Assembly: GCF_003573695.1 (NCBI RefSeq)
Contig: NC_039364.1
Coordinates: 235,097,656 to 235,161,655, forward strand
Length of the DNA stretch: 64,000 bases
Direction: 5' to 3'
DNA from: Papaver somniferum
Taxonomy: Eukaryota; Streptophyta; Magnoliopsida; Ranunculales; Papaveraceae
A program made the translations under genes and the position numbers. Of this stretch, positions 1 to 11,347 are shown piece after piece (position 1 is the first letter of the stretch; each line of letters opens with the position of its first letter). The notes beneath the pieces are model-generated. The model did not search any database, was not told the DNA's origin, and saw nothing but the letters and a program-made list of their open reading frames with translations.

Positions 1-287
1 TAAGTTTCTTTTAATTATGAAGATTCCTTTTAATTTCCTATTAATCATCACTATTTCTATTTATTAGTTTTAATAATATATTCTGTTTTGAAATTATATA
101 TATATATATATTCTGTTTCAATATAAATATTATATAAAACCTGGGAACGTTTTGGTATATATATATATGTCTGAGCGGGGCTAGTTTTGGGTAAAGTTTT
201 TGTAGCATATTTCTTAGTTGAATATTTAAATAAATGATTTAGATTCGTTGTGCCTCTATATTTTTTGTTAATCTCTTGGATTAGTCA
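1..287 (+). repeat. 5' LTR (3' end only) of a large non-autonomous LTR retrotransposon
   Basis: The stretch from about 160 to 287 matches 5150-5291 closely, with the same order of a TA-dinucleotide run, a CTAGTTTTGGGT block and a final GGATTAGTCA. A tRNA-Met-type primer-binding site follows 28 bases later, so this is the tail of the 5' LTR; its start lies outside the window. The two LTR copies differ by several substitutions and small indels, so the insertion is not very recent. Confidence 0.8.
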
Positions 288-315
288 GCTGCTAGTTTTG
301 GGGGCGCTTCATTGT

Positions 316-327
316 TGGTATCAGAGC
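316..327 (+). other. Primer-binding site (initiator tRNA-Met type)
   Basis: TGGTATCAGAGC is the usual plant retrotransposon primer-binding site, complementary to the 3' end of initiator tRNA-Met. It lies just downstream of the 5' LTR end and marks the start of minus-strand synthesis. Confidence 0.85.
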
Positions 328-842
328 TCACTATTAGATATTATATGAGAAACAATAGAAATAGCCAGTGCCAGTTAGGGAACTAGATAAGTTTAGAGCT
401 GTGTTGGGTTGTGAGATAAATCTTAATTACTAAAAGCTATCAGTAATTAAAATATTTATTTGAGTGACTGATTTGGTTGTTTGTAAATGTAATGAAATAA
501 AAATTGTAGGGTACACCAATAATTTTAGGTAATAAGGATTTGAGAATAATTAATCAAAAAATTATGAACACATACACAATTCAATTCTAAAAAAATAGTG
601 AGATTAACATTATTGATAAATCTTGAAAGTCACACAGAAATTTATTGAGTAAATTGACTTATAAGTAGGATCACCAATTTATAATCACATAAAGGTTAAT
701 AATATTCTTGGAACTTAATAATAATAGAAAAAATAGTTAGAATAACAGTTCAACCATCAATTTTAATAGTAAAAATATTAAAAATTGATAATAATAATAA
801 TTTTAATAAAGTAATGCTAGCGTTTATCAATTAGTATCATAT

Positions 843-1099
843 NNNNNNNNNNNNNNNNNNNNNNNNNNNNNNNNNNNNNNNNNNNNNNNNNNNNNNNNNN
901 NNNNNNNNNNNNNNNNNNNNNNNNNNNNNNNNNNNNNNNNNNNNNNNNNNNNNNNNNNNNNNNNNNNNNNNNNNNNNNNNNNNNNNNNNNNNNNNNNNNN
1001 NNNNNNNNNNNNNNNNNNNNNNNNNNNNNNNNNNNNNNNNNNNNNNNNNNNNNNNNNNNNNNNNNNNNNNNNNNNNNNNNNNNNNNNNNNNNNNNNNNN
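843..1099. other. Assembly gap (run of N)
   Basis: Unsequenced bases inside the LARD interior. Any open frame drawn across it is meaningless. Confidence 1.
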
Positions 1100-2007
1100 T
1101 GTAGACCCAAATTTAAATCATATTAACTTACAACACCAATATTAAACAAGATACAGAATACGGATTCAATATGAATAAATAAAATCTATTATATAAATCT
1201 TTATGTGAATGTATAATTATATAAGAAGATTAAGGCTTAGTGTACCAACTGGACTATTTACTTCAGAATAATGAAAATAGTAACACAGTTGATAATAGTA
1301 TATGAGTAATTAAGCTGGTAGTAAATTTATAATAGATAAAATTTGAAATTAAAATTCGATTTCAATAAAATAAATAAATAATAATAATGATAATTAAAAA
1401 TAAAATAATAAAATAATTTTTGATGATTAAATTGCTTAAAATGATGTAAACTATTTACATAATTCACGAAGTAAAATTTTAGCTTATACAGTTGCAATAG
1501 AATTTAGAGATTAATTTGTTGTGATAATTAATCATGCACTGAGGAGTAGTGAAGGTTGTATTTTCTCTGTTCGTAGGAAGGCATTGTCGGGACTGGCCAA
1601 CCTTGACAGGGAAACTACATTCATAGATGACCGATCATAGAAGTATGTTGTAATTTAATATGTAAAACCAATAGATGTAAGTTCACTTAGAAATATTCGT
1701 ACGATCCTTCCTTGAAATTAGAGTTAGATTTTTTATAAAATAGAAATTAGCGTAAGGAACCTAGAGACAAAAATATATAGTTCTCCACTATAGAAATTCG
1801 AGTAAGGAACTTGGACCACCATTTTTGAAAGAAATTGAATCAGCATAATTGAACCTAGAGCTAAAAAAATTTAAATCTTAGAAAGCCACATAGGTTTGTG
1901 CTTTATTTTATGTTGTTTGCGCTTAAGATACGAGATAGGATTATTCTATAAGGTGGGGAGTTTTTGAAGACCAGAAGGATGGTATGATTTTCGAGGACGA
2001 AAATGTA

Positions 2008-2021
2008 TAAGGTGGGGAGAA
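2008..2021 (+). other. Polypurine tract
   Basis: A purine-rich AAGGTGGGGAGAA directly precedes TGTAAAGACCC, the start of the 3' LTR. A second copy of the core ATAAGGTGGGGAG lies 60 bases upstream, near 1948-1960, so the polypurine tract region is itself duplicated. Confidence 0.75.
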
Positions 2022-5000
2022 TGTAAAGACCCTCGAGCTCGTCAACGCTATTAGACTAGTCAAAAGACGTCTTAGCCACTAATTAACCGATTAGTTTAAC
2101 ACGAACATTAATTAATATACATTAATCTAACAACGATTTAGATACAAAAGTAGTATCATTAGATAGGTGTCGAAAAGTTATGCGAGATAGACTACTCGAG
2201 CATGTTATTCAGATATGAGACGAAGAAGATATTATCAGAATCACGAGAAGGGCAAATTAGTTATTCTTGCAATTTAGCCGACCTGACTTCCCTTATAGTT
2301 TGTTCGGTCTTATCTACTGAGATCGAGAAGATAAACTCTCGCATTTTCTCTTCTTCTTTATTCTTACTTTCTCTTTCTTCTTTCCTCCTCCTCCTTTTTT
2401 TTCTGTTCTTCATCTCCGGTGATTCTTTTGAGAGCTCCGAGGTTGTGAGGTCTATAAAATTAGACAAGAGTCATGGATTGTCGTTGGAGGTGGTGTTGTT
2501 CTTTCCTGGAGGAGGAGAGAATATGAAGTATTAAATCAGAAAGGATACGAAATAGAGTTTATAGAGTTGGAATGATGTTCTGAAGCTTTAGAAGATGAAT
2601 TATGAAGTTATTGTTGATGAAGAATCATGGGTTGATATGCTTAATTGAGGCTTTTAAGTTGTTCTGTTTATTGAATCAAGAATTAGGGTTTTCTGTGTTA
2701 GATTGGAATTCGATTTGAGTAGGGATTAAGAAGAGTTAGATAGATTTACAAGATGGGTTTTCTTAATAGAAGGGTTTGATGGATGTCTTGAGTTTGAATT
2801 CAAGATTGAAGATAATTAGGGTTCATGTGTTCTTCCCCAATTGGAATTAGGGTTTTGTTGGGAACTGATGATAAATATTGTTGAGGGTTGATTGAACAGA
2901 AGTTGTGGAGTGGTGATATTTTTGAGAAGGGTTGCTGGATAGATTCAAAGCAAAGAAGAATTGATTCAATCGGTTGGTGAAACCAAAATTGTTTCTATGA
3001 GGCGATTCAATATAGTTATTCAGTCTCATTGTTTGATTATTATAATGTGATTGTTTTAGAACTGGTAACTAAAATGGGTATGGCAGAGTTGGATATGTGG
3101 TTGTAGCATAGGTTGATGTGAATTATATGTTTGAGTCTTGACTGGATTGAAGGTTTACATGGAGCTGTCTGTTATAATTTCAGAAGTATTGGTAGTGTTG
3201 CTGGTAAGTACAAATGGTGATGATATTTGTCCGGTGCTGTGTTTGTTAGTTTTATGATTTCAGTTAGATGTGTTGGATAACCAATGGAGCTCTATGTGTT
3301 CAGTGATGCAGAGTAAAGTATGTTGTACTTTGATTAGTAATGGAGATGAAGTTGAGTTACTGATAATGAGAATGCCAGAAAATTGTTAGTGGAGGAATTG
3401 AAGTGATGGAGTTGCTTAGGGCTGTAATGCAAAGGAGTTAAAGTGTTGGATGTTTGCTGGGATTAGAATTGTAGTTGGTGATATTCTGAGAATGTGTTTG
3501 CTGGTGGTGGTAATTGAATTGATCAAACTGAGTTATTGTTTGATCTAATATGAGTACATTTTGAAGTTGAATTATGGCTAGTGGTTTTGAATTGAGATGG
3601 AGTTGAACTTAACTTATAGTGGTGATGATGTTGCAGTTCATGGGGTTGGCTGTGATATCACTGATTTGGATGTATGTAGATGAGATTGCAACTGCTACCT
3701 TAAGGTAAGCTGAATTGTTTTTGGAAATGAATTATGAAGTTGTTCTGTATTTGTATTGAAGTTGTAGAATTCTTTTAAAATGAATAACTTGTGTAGTGAT
3801 CAACTGAACTGAACCAGGATGGTAGTGATCTTGTAACTGCAATAGAGTTCAGACCTGTTAGTCATCTTAGTCAGTCTAGCTGACTTACTTGACTCAGACT
3901 ATCTGACTGAGTTGAATCAGTTAACTTCAGTTGACCTGACTTGACTCAGTGAACCTTGGACTCAGTTAACCAGACTTGACCTGACCTTGACTTTTGCCTG
4001 GACTTTGAGCTTGACTTTAGACACTGAGTGTCAGTTGACCAGTGGACTTTTAGCGACGTTAGTTGATTCTATTGGACCAGGCCTCAGATTAATGGGTCGG
4101 ATTAGTGGTTTTGGGCTTAGGCCCAGTTTTTCATAATTTGATGGATTGGACCACTTATGGTCTGAATTAGTCTTTGGTTCCTTCTACAAAGTTGTAGATA
4201 TTCATATGACTTAGCTAAATGATTATAGAACCAACCTAATTCAATTAGTAAACCTTAGCTATGCTAAAAATAAAGAATGAGTAGCTAAAAATAAAGAATG
4301 AAAAGGTATAAAGTCATAAATGGTATTACAACCATTAAATAGACTTGTATGATTCGTCTGTGAACCATCTTGGCTAGATTCTTAGAGTTCTTGTGTAATT
4401 AATAATTAGTCTTTATTAACAACGATCGATTCAAAAGATGAACCAGTGGATCGTGGATCTCGAATTAGGCGTGGCTTGTCATCAGCAGAGGTGGGAATTT
4501 ATATTTAACTCTTTTGTGATTATTGTTGTTTTCTTTACCAAAGTTTATATTTAACAAATTCATGCATTGTCTGATTGTGTACTCCATGCTTTGTTTGTTT
4601 GTATGAATTTTTTGGGAATTGGTTTGGTGTGTAAGGAATTGGTCGACACCAACATTGATGTGTAAGGAATTGGTCGACACCAACATTGATGTGTAAGGAA
4701 TTGGTCGACATCAATGCATAATATTGGATGTGGAAGGAATTGATAGACATCCAATATATTTCATTGTCAATGTATACAATTGGATGTGTAAGGAATTGAT
4801 CGACATCCAATAATACATTTTTTTGAAGAAGGGGTTAGTCGCATATACCACGATTGTTTATTTCTATGTATTGGATGTGTAACTTGTGTTTTTGTGTTTT
4901 AGGAAAACATGAATTGTTTTCCAAATCATTTCAATGATTACTTGAAAGTTAAATGTTATTCCTACTGGGCACCCCTTTTAGGGATGATGTGCTCACCCAT

Positions 5001-5291
5001 TCCCACTTTCAGTTTCAGAGATGGATCAGAGTTGCGCAGCGGAAGCTTCGAGGAGTTGAGTCCCTTAGTTGGCTAACTTCTGCTATGTTTATTATGTTAT
5101 TCTGTTTGTAAACCAAATGATTATTGTATACGTATCATTTGAGAGGAGTTTTGTATATATATATATATATACATTTCTGATTTTGGCTAGTTTTGGGTTA
5201 AGTTTTTGTATCATATTTCTTAGTTGAATGTTTAAGTAAATGATTTAGATTCGTTGTGCCTCTATATTTAGTTAATCTCTTGGATTAGTCA
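2022..5291 (+). repeat. 3' LTR (about 3.27 kb) of the LARD-like element
   Basis: It starts TGTAAAGACCC after the polypurine tract and ends GTCA at the point where similarity with the 5' LTR tail stops. The open frames inside (for example around 2202-2534) have no recognisable product and low-complexity composition. The LTR also holds the hairpin array at 4624-4810 and a TA-rich tract near 5150. The element seems to have landed in the coding part of MULE A, because protein-like sequence begins right after it. The TSD cannot be checked because the left end is outside the window. Confidence 0.8.
4624..4810 (+). repeat. Array of five hairpin-forming units inside the LTR
   Basis: Five units share a loop-like core, GTAAGGAATTG(G/A)TCG with small changes, flanked by short inverted arms. 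Units lie at 4624-4652 (arms TTGGTGT/ACACCAA), 4655-4683 (TTGATGT/ACACCAA), 4686-4714 (TTGATGT/ACATCAA), 4724-4754 (TTGGATGT/ACATCCAA) and 4780-4810 (TTGGATGT/ACATCCAA). Arm sequences change between units but stay complementary in four of five. Confidence 0.8.
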
Positions 5292-5317
5292 GCTAATGGT
5301 TGATTTCAATGATCAAG

Positions 5318-5469
5318 CAGCAATAGAGGTTCAACAGGTAATAATAAAAGATCCAAATCAGAGGGAAAAGGTAAGGAAAAGGTTGGAACTAGTGAAATCA
5401 ATAAAACCGAAAATCCAATCCCTGAGAATGTTGAAAAAAACCCTCCACCGGTGAAAAGAAGACAATAAG
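5318..5469 (+). pseudogene. Lysine-rich coding remnant ending next to the LTR insertion
   Basis: In one frame this reads as a hydrophilic stretch rich in Ser, Asn, Lys and Glu (SNRGSTGNNKRSKSEGKGKE at the start), ending PPPVKRRQ and a TAA. It begins at the LTR boundary, so its 5' part was probably removed or displaced by that insertion. It probably belongs to the convergent accessory gene of MULE A, with the motif-rich stretch 5530-5930 as the following intron. Function unknown. Confidence 0.4.
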
Positions 5470-5554
5470 TGATTTCTAAACTCAACTCATTATTTTGATG
5501 TGTTATATGATTTTTATATTAGGTTAGAAATCGAAAATTATGATTTTCAGGGTT

Positions 5555-5925
5555 TTTGGCCGGCAAGGTCGATAGTTTAAAACCATGCCGACGGTTGTTG
5601 TTTTGTAAGAGTCGGCATGGTATTAGGATGAATAACATGTCGACTTTTAATAGGATCCATGGCGACTGTTAGACAATAACCAGGGCCGACAGGGTATATT
5701 AACTAACCCTGCCAGCTTACATCTAGCCGACATTGTCTTATACTTGTACCATGCCGACTTTAGGTCACAGAAACTTGATTTTCATTAGTTATAGCCGACA
5801 TATTTCTTGAATAATACCCTACCGGTTGTGTTTTGGTCGGCTTGGTGGATGGTTATAACCATGCCGACCACGTATTAGTCGGCAATGTATATATTCTCGG
5901 CCGTGCCGGCTATATTACCAGAACC
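5555..5925. repeat. Subterminal array of GTCGGCA/TGCCGAC motifs (element A, left)
   Basis: At least ten copies of the GCCGAC/GTCGGC core in both orientations are spread over about 370 bases, often as CATGCCGAC or GTCGGCATGG. The AT-rich spacers are irregular, so this is not a tandem satellite. Further copies lie at 6590-6700, 7255-7330 and 10508-10805. Such arrays are candidates for transposase binding sites, but that is inference. Confidence 0.75.
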
Positions 5926-5933
5926 ATGTTTCA

Positions 5934-6401
5934 ATGTTTAGAATTTCCATATCTCTTACTTGTGTATTGTTTAGGTTCCCAGAGGCAAAAATAGAAGATA
6001 CCCCTTGTACGGTAACTGCAAAAGAGCTATTAGAATTTATTTACGGAATTTATCCCAATGCAGAAGATCCTAAAGATGAAACTGAATATAATTGCTCTGT
6101 AAAAAAGTTACTTCTGATGGGTAAGAAAGATCCTGAAAAATTCCTAAGGTTTATGAACAGTCCTAGCAATCCCCTCAACTATGAAGAATGCACATCATCA
6201 GATGAGGAGGAAGAGGAGGTTGATCCAAGAACTTTTTTCAGGGCATGTGACTTTTCTGGTGTGAACCCATATTACAATGAGGCCGGTGACTACATAAGTC
6301 CAGATAAGGGAAAATCAAAAGCTGATGTTGGTGAAAAAGCTAGTGATGGTGAAAAAGCTACTGATGGGGAGGAAGATAACAACAACAAGAAGGATCCATG
6401 A
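5934..6401 (+). CDS. Unknown acidic protein, accessory gene of MULE A (exon)
   Basis: The frame runs 155 codons, but the first part is probably intron: a TTTAG acceptor near 5970 precedes a protein-like stretch starting FPEAKIEDTPCTVTAKELLE. The body is acidic, with a run of Asp/Glu in the middle (SSDEEEEEVDPRTFF) and a short repeat near the end (GEKASDGEKATDGE). No known domain was recognised. It is transcribed towards the transposase pseudogene and lies between motif clusters, so it is probably the second gene of the MULE rather than a host gene. Confidence 0.5.
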   Translation: MFRISISLTCVLFRFPEAKIEDTPCTVTAKELLEFIYGIYPNAEDPKDETEYNCSVKKLLLMGKKDPEKFLRFMNSPSNPLNYEECTSSDEEEEEVDPRTFFRACDFSGVNPYYNEAGDYISPDKGKSKADVGEKASDGEKATDGEEDNNNKKDP

Positions 6402-6587
6402 AATGCTTAAATTTTTTAATGTTTCACTTGGTGTAGAAACTTAGATTGTGGTTTGAACTATTACCTTATGTTTTGAACTGTTAGTTTTTGATTTTAGACT
6501 TGCTAAACTTATGTTAATTTTCAGTTTCAGTTTCTTTAGAACTTATTCTTTTTTCTACAGTATTAGATAGTATTAGAGTTGCATTAA

Positions 6588-6705
6588 GTCGGCATGGTGT
6601 GTTAACTCGAACCTGCCGGCCATACTAGGCTTTATATGCCACAATGCTGTCAGGGAGTGGTAGTCGGCATGGTTTTAAATATAGACATTGCCGACTTATA
6701 TGTTA
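6588..6705. repeat. GTCGGC motif cluster (element A)
   Basis: Several copies of GTCGGCATGG, CCTGCCGGCC and TTGCCGACTT lie in the spacer between the acidic exon and the zinc-finger region. It is the same motif family as at 5555-5925. Confidence 0.65.
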
Positions 6706-6855
6706 GTTGAAATTTTTAGGTACAAAGTAAAAGCCATTGAATGCTCAATGGCTATAAATTTCAAAATCAAGATATTAGGTGTATTGTTATTATAAAAGCA
6801 TTCTCAACTTCATCTTCAACGTTGCATAAAGAATGGAAGTTTAAAGTACAACACA

Positions 6856-7221
6856 ACCAATATTTGTAGTCTTTGTACACTGAGTGGTCATTTTGCAAAC
6901 GATTGTCCCTTTGAAGGAAACAAATGCATTGTTGAAGGTTGTAAGGGATTCTTATTTCTCATGAAAGCTGCAATTGGAGGTGTATATCAACCGTATGCTT
7001 CAAAATGCACTTGTTGTGGATTTTTCTATTGGATAGATGAGCGTCTAGCTCAGTATGAAGATGAAGTTTCTAAAATCAACCTTCTACCATGCACGGATCC
7101 ATGTTGAGACGGTAAGATGAAGCTAATTACCTCTCCTAAGAAATTGTGTACCGGAAAAAGATACTATCTATGTCCCAAATGTGTTAGGGTTAAGTTTTTA
7201 ACGTTTGTATTATTTAATTAA
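6856..7221 (+). pseudogene. Zinc-knuckle plus GRF-like zinc-finger protein remnant (MULE A accessory gene)
   Basis: One frame reads without a stop from before 6856 to a TGA at 7105-7107 and then continues in the same frame to a TAA at 7219-7221. It contains a CCHC zinc knuckle (CSLCTLSGHFANDC), then a stretch ending KCTCCGFFYWIDE like the tail of GRF zinc fingers, then across the TGA a second GRF-like module (PCTDPC ... KRYYLCPKC). GRF fingers bind single-stranded nucleic acid in several repair proteins. No start codon fits, so upstream exons are missing or lie near 5934-6401. The in-frame TGA suggests decay. Confidence 0.5.
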
Positions 7222-7535
7222 GGTTTGTATGCTCTAATTAAGATTTTAAGGTGTGTATCCGATGTATAGTCGGCATTTTATTAAACTAAAAGCTTGCCGG
7301 TGGCTTAATAGTCGACACTTATCTGTTTACAAACCATGCAAGTTATACTACCGATGGCAGGGTTCTACTAAAATACATAATCATTCATCACTCCAAATTA
7401 CATTACACAATAATATTCTTTATTTCCTAATCATAATCACTCATCACTCAAATCTATCAGAGGGAGTTCATTCAAATCTATTGAACCTCCTTTAGTCAAT
7501 TCTATGGGACATTCCCTAGACTCATATAAAGAATT

Positions 7536-10345
7536 TCAAAGGAGCATGTTGTCCTCATAAAGTTTCACCCATTCCATGCTCTTGTTGTTTATGAACTTTT
7601 CCCAAAAACTAAACCTACAAAGAGGAGGTAAAGGACATTCCTTGTTGAGTTGTACACCAATAAAATGATTACCATTAACCAATGCCATAACAATTCTTTT
7701 ATGCCTTAGTTTTCTACACACAAACCGCATGTTTCCATGTTTCTATACTTAGTCCTTTACTAAAAAAAATGTACCACGCATGACCATGTATCCTCCAATA
7801 GATGGCCACACTCCGGCACTCAACCAATGCTCATATTTGATTGGTGCATTTCCCTCCGGGCCTTTAACACTAGCAAGAAACCCTTTTAAATTATTTTCTT
7901 TGTCCTCCATGGAACCTTCTAGCATCATTGAGATATGAAACTCCTTGTCTTTTTCTAGTCGAGCGTCCATCTTCTTTCTTAGGTATTGGCATTGGGTGAG
8001 ATTTTCCTCAACCGCTCCACTTAGGTGGTCCAATTATTGCGAGACAACGTGAAACCCACAATTTCCATCCTTTGGAACGTCGTCGCTACAAATAACGAAC
8101 TCTTGAATAATTTTAGGGAGTTGTGCGAAATAATCTTGCAACACCGGTTGTACTACCTTCCTTTGATGACCTATTTTCTTTGCAACATCTCCTTGGCTTG
8201 CTTGACTCTCAAGAGGTAGAGTGCCATTTGGATTCAATTTTGAGACCGTTGGTGTAGATGAATCCTTCGTTGGCCGACCCTTTTTCTTTCCAAAAAATTG
8301 ACACTTGCTTGAATCTCAAGAGGTGGAGTTTCATTTGGATTCAAGTTTGAAACCGTTTGTGTATTTTTTTCTTTGCTCGACCGACCCCTTTTCTTTTTAA
8401 CCGGCTCCTCTTTGTATTGCGCCTCAGTATACTCATGTTCGGATAGATCGCATTTCGTACTCAAATAATCTTTAAGTTATTCCTTCTCTTCCGCCCTTGT
8501 CTTTGTGGTAGGTGGTCTACTCGTTGGATCTTGTTTCTCCGGTTCTTGACGTTCTTCCATAAAAGGGTAAACAATCGGCATCAACTTGTGATTCATTGTT
8601 TGTTTTTCCAACCTATTAAACATGGGGTACTTATCGAGGATTATTCTCGCAAGTTCCATGTCTCCAAACTCTTCACCGGGATCTTCTCTTGGATCCGGTT
8701 TGAAAGATAGTTGCTTCCAATAAGGATCAATATCTTCAACCAAAATCGGAGTTTTATACCTACCAAGCATATGAAGACATGGAAGTCCGATAGCCTTCAT
8801 TATCCTACACTTACAAGGAGTGTCCGGCTTGTCATACTTTTGATACAACTTGAGATGCTTCATCATGAAACGTATTGCCCAATGCGAGACGTTTCTATGT
8901 ATACCAACAAGCAACCAATCATCCTCCTTAAACTCCTTCAACTTCCGGAAGCTACTTTCTTGGATTTGCTTTTTTATCTTGTCGATATCATTATTAGTGT
9001 ACTCATGGATAACATGTTGCACCGTCACAATCACATTTTGACTCATGAAAAGTAGACATTCTAGTCTCCCATGAGCTTGCTCTACCATACTTGTGGACTC
9101 AAGTTTAAAATGTTTATATTCGTAAGTGAAAGCATACACAAACCTCTCTTTGTGTGGCGTCAACCATTGTCTCTTGCAATATTCCACTACTTTGGGGTAA
9201 TTAGCCCCCAATCATCCTCGAACTCCTTCAATTTGATCTCATATCTTGCCACACTCATCGACCAAACCAACATATCCCACGCTTTCATGAATAAAAAAAG
9301 TTTGATCTCTCCTTCTTTCCATTCTTCGTCTTCTTTCTCTTTCTCCTTCTCTTGCTCCTTTTTAGTTAGTTTTCTAAGACGTTCATCTTCCTCTTTTTCA
9401 CGTTTAGTACCTTTTTTTTCCTTCGGTTTTTGGATACGATTCCTACAATTATTTCTAATATTGCATTGTATATGCCAAGTGCAAAGGAAATTTTGTGCAT
9501 TGGGAAAGACTATCCTCACGGCGTTCATTATTGCTTGCTTATTGTCGGTGACTAGAACCCCGAGAGTCTCGTCTTCGTGGTAGAGAAGCTTCAAAGTTTC
9601 CAATGCCCAAATATAGCTATCATCCTTCTCACGATCCATAAAACACCATGCCAACGTGAACGATTTCTTATCCGAGGTTTGTCCAACAATGTTCAACAAA
9701 GGCATGTTGTACCTATTCGTCTTATAAGTACAATCCATGAAAAAAACTTGGTAAAAGCACCGTCCCAATTGAATCATATCGGTATGCGAAAGAAAACTAC
9801 GATCCACCTTCCCCTCCGATGACTCATGGTGTCTCAGCATGTAGTTGTATTTGTGTGCTAACCATTGTGATTCTTCCATCACCTTTATTCCATCCCATTC
9901 AATTCTTTTAATAGTTTCCTTGGCCGCATAACTTGTATACAATGAAGAAAGGTTATCCGGGTCTTCCCTCTTGAACTTACTAAGGAGCTTGCTTGGTTTA
10001 ATTCGCCAAATTGTTCTTACTTGTTCGAACTCGTGCGGTTTCAACTTGGAAACTTAATGGGCAATGCCCAACAAGAGTTTCCGGATCTTTATGGTTATGC
10101 CAACCAACATCAACTCTACGCATTCTCCACATGTGATTGGTGTGTTCATTCCTCCAAAAAATAATCTTGAATGGGCATCCAAACTTCTTTGACTTCGTCT
10201 TATACACCTAGTTGTCTTCTTATCATACACATAACCCTTTCTATTGTGACTTTCGTCCGGCGACCCATAACACTCGCATACCATTTCAAACCGCGTAGAT
10301 TTTTGTTGGGTGTTTTTCAATAGAACGCATATCTTCTATTTTGCT
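7536..10345 (-). pseudogene. MULE transposase with C-terminal OTU domain, element A, frameshifted
   Basis: Successive minus-strand frames line up with the intact element B protein. FAR1-like DNA-binding region: 10320-10054. MULE transposase core: 10044-9187, with the first Asp in MDCTYKTNRYNMP, the second in VTDNKQAIM, and the CTWHIQCN motif. SWIM zinc finger: 9211-8477 (CKCRIMKAIGLPCLH). AT-hook-like KKKRGR: 8464-8234. OTU catalytic Asp-Gly-Asn-Cys motif: 8237-8034 (KDGNCGFHVVSQ). The rest of OTU, ending in the histidine motif NGNHFIGVQL: 8033-7536. Frame changes near 10050, 9200, 8470, 8235, 8034 and 7740, plus a stop in the first part, show it is dead. It is a clear relative of, but not a recent copy of, element B. 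Confidence 0.85.
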
Positions 10346-10389
10346 TTCTCAACAATCCAATTGACCGCGTCGTCTTTTTCCTTCTATTC

Positions 10390-11125
10390 CAAATCATTAG
10401 CATAATGTGCGGAAGTATCGGGACCCCTAATTTTCTAAGCTTGAGGCTGATCCGTCATCGCTACAAATGCAACAATCTACAAAACATCAAAAGTTAATTG
10501 ATATGTATTACCAAGGTCGGCAAGGCCGACATATAAAACCCTGCCGACTACAAACAGACGGCACGTAAGAAAAAAGTAACAGTGCCGACCAGACTAGAGT
10601 CGCAAGGTTTGAAAACTTGAAAATGTCGGCTTAAGCATTTTCAAGTAACGGCTCATGTGTTGTAAAACTGAAAGTCGGCATGGTGTAAATTTTCTACCCT
10701 GCCGACACGAATTTTGCTCATGAAAAGTCGGAACGTTGTTCAAATATAAACCACGACGGCCTTTACGGTCGGCATGATTGACAAGCGTCGACTTTGCCGA
10801 CCCTGGGAAACAAAAGTGGAAAAAAAAATTGATCATTTGCATGAAAAAATCACAATCTCCATCACGTAAGTTGTCTACCTGATTACTTGCAGCTCCATTC
10901 TCTTCTTCTAGGTCATTTGATTCTATGTTTGGCTCAATACATTAATCACTTTCATACCCATCTTGAGTTTGAGGAAAATAAAAGTGAGGATCATGCATAT
11001 AATCCTTTTAATCATGGTCTGGTAGATCATCATACAAGTACTCATCTGTAGGAGGAAAGTTAGAGGACTCCCCCACTTCAAAATCAGGATTCATCTCACT
11101 CATATCACAAATTTCACAACCCCCC
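10390..11125 (-). pseudogene. 5' exons of the element A transposase gene, with a motif-rich intron
   Basis: Exon 2 lies at about 10390-10465 on the minus strand and ends PDTSAHYANDL, matching PDTSLYYANDL of element B exon 2; it contains stops. Exon 1 covers about 10880-11125 (acidic, DPHFYFPQTQDG, IESNDLEEENGAASNQ) and runs into the assembly gap. The intron between them (10500-10850) holds the element's GTCGGCA motifs. This exon-intron plan is the same as in element B. Confidence 0.6.
10508..10805. repeat. GTCGGC/GCCGAC motif array (element A, right, intron 1)
   Basis: About ten copies of the motif in both orientations (AAGGTCGGCAAGGCCGAC, CCTGCCGACTAC, GTCGGCATGG and others) lie in the first intron of the transposase gene. 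Confidence 0.7.
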
Positions 11126-11347
11126 NNNNNNNNNNNNNNNNNNNNNNNNNNNNNNNNNNNNNNNNNNNNNNNNNNNNNNNNNNNNNNNNNNNNNNNNNNN
11201 NNNNNNNNNNNNNNNNNNNNNNNNNNNNNNNNNNNNNNNNNNNNNNNNNNNNNNNNNNNNNNNNNNNNNNNNNNNNNNNNNNNNNNNNNNNNNNNNNNNN
11301 NNNNNNNNNNNNNNNNNNNNNNNNNNNNNNNNNNNNNNNNNNNNNNN
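11126..11347. other. Assembly gap flanked by poly-C
   Basis: A run of N preceded by CCCCC and followed by a run of 13 C, then CACACACCC and an A tract. The flanks suggest a homopolymer that could not be sequenced through. Confidence 1.

Larger units (their letters stand above)
288..2021 (+). mobile_element. Internal region of a LARD-like LTR element
   Basis: Between the primer-binding site and the polypurine tract there are only about 1.7 kb, including a 257-base gap. No gag, protease, integrase or reverse transcriptase frame can be seen on either strand; the sequence is very AT-rich and full of stops. A long LTR with a short non-coding interior is the layout called LARD (large retrotransposon derivative), which must be moved by enzymes from a related autonomous element. 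The gap could hide a little sequence but not a pol gene. Confidence 0.7.

Noticed and set aside
817..1110. Open frame across the first gap
   Set aside because: It consists almost wholly of N; there is no sequence to support it. The same holds for frames across 11126-11347.
2202..2534. 110-codon frame in the 3' LTR
   Set aside because: Low-complexity Ser/Leu/Phe-rich sequence from a CT-rich tract, no recognisable domain, inside an LTR; probably chance.
5555..5925. Regularly spaced short repeats as a CRISPR-like array
   Set aside because: Spacing is irregular, the repeat is only 6-7 bases and occurs in both orientations, and the genome is a plant; a transposon subterminal array explains it.
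8711..9055. Plus-strand frames at 8711-9055, 9071-9583 and 9577-9822
   Set aside because: They are antisense shadows of the MULE A transposase, which has recognisable domains on the minus strand.
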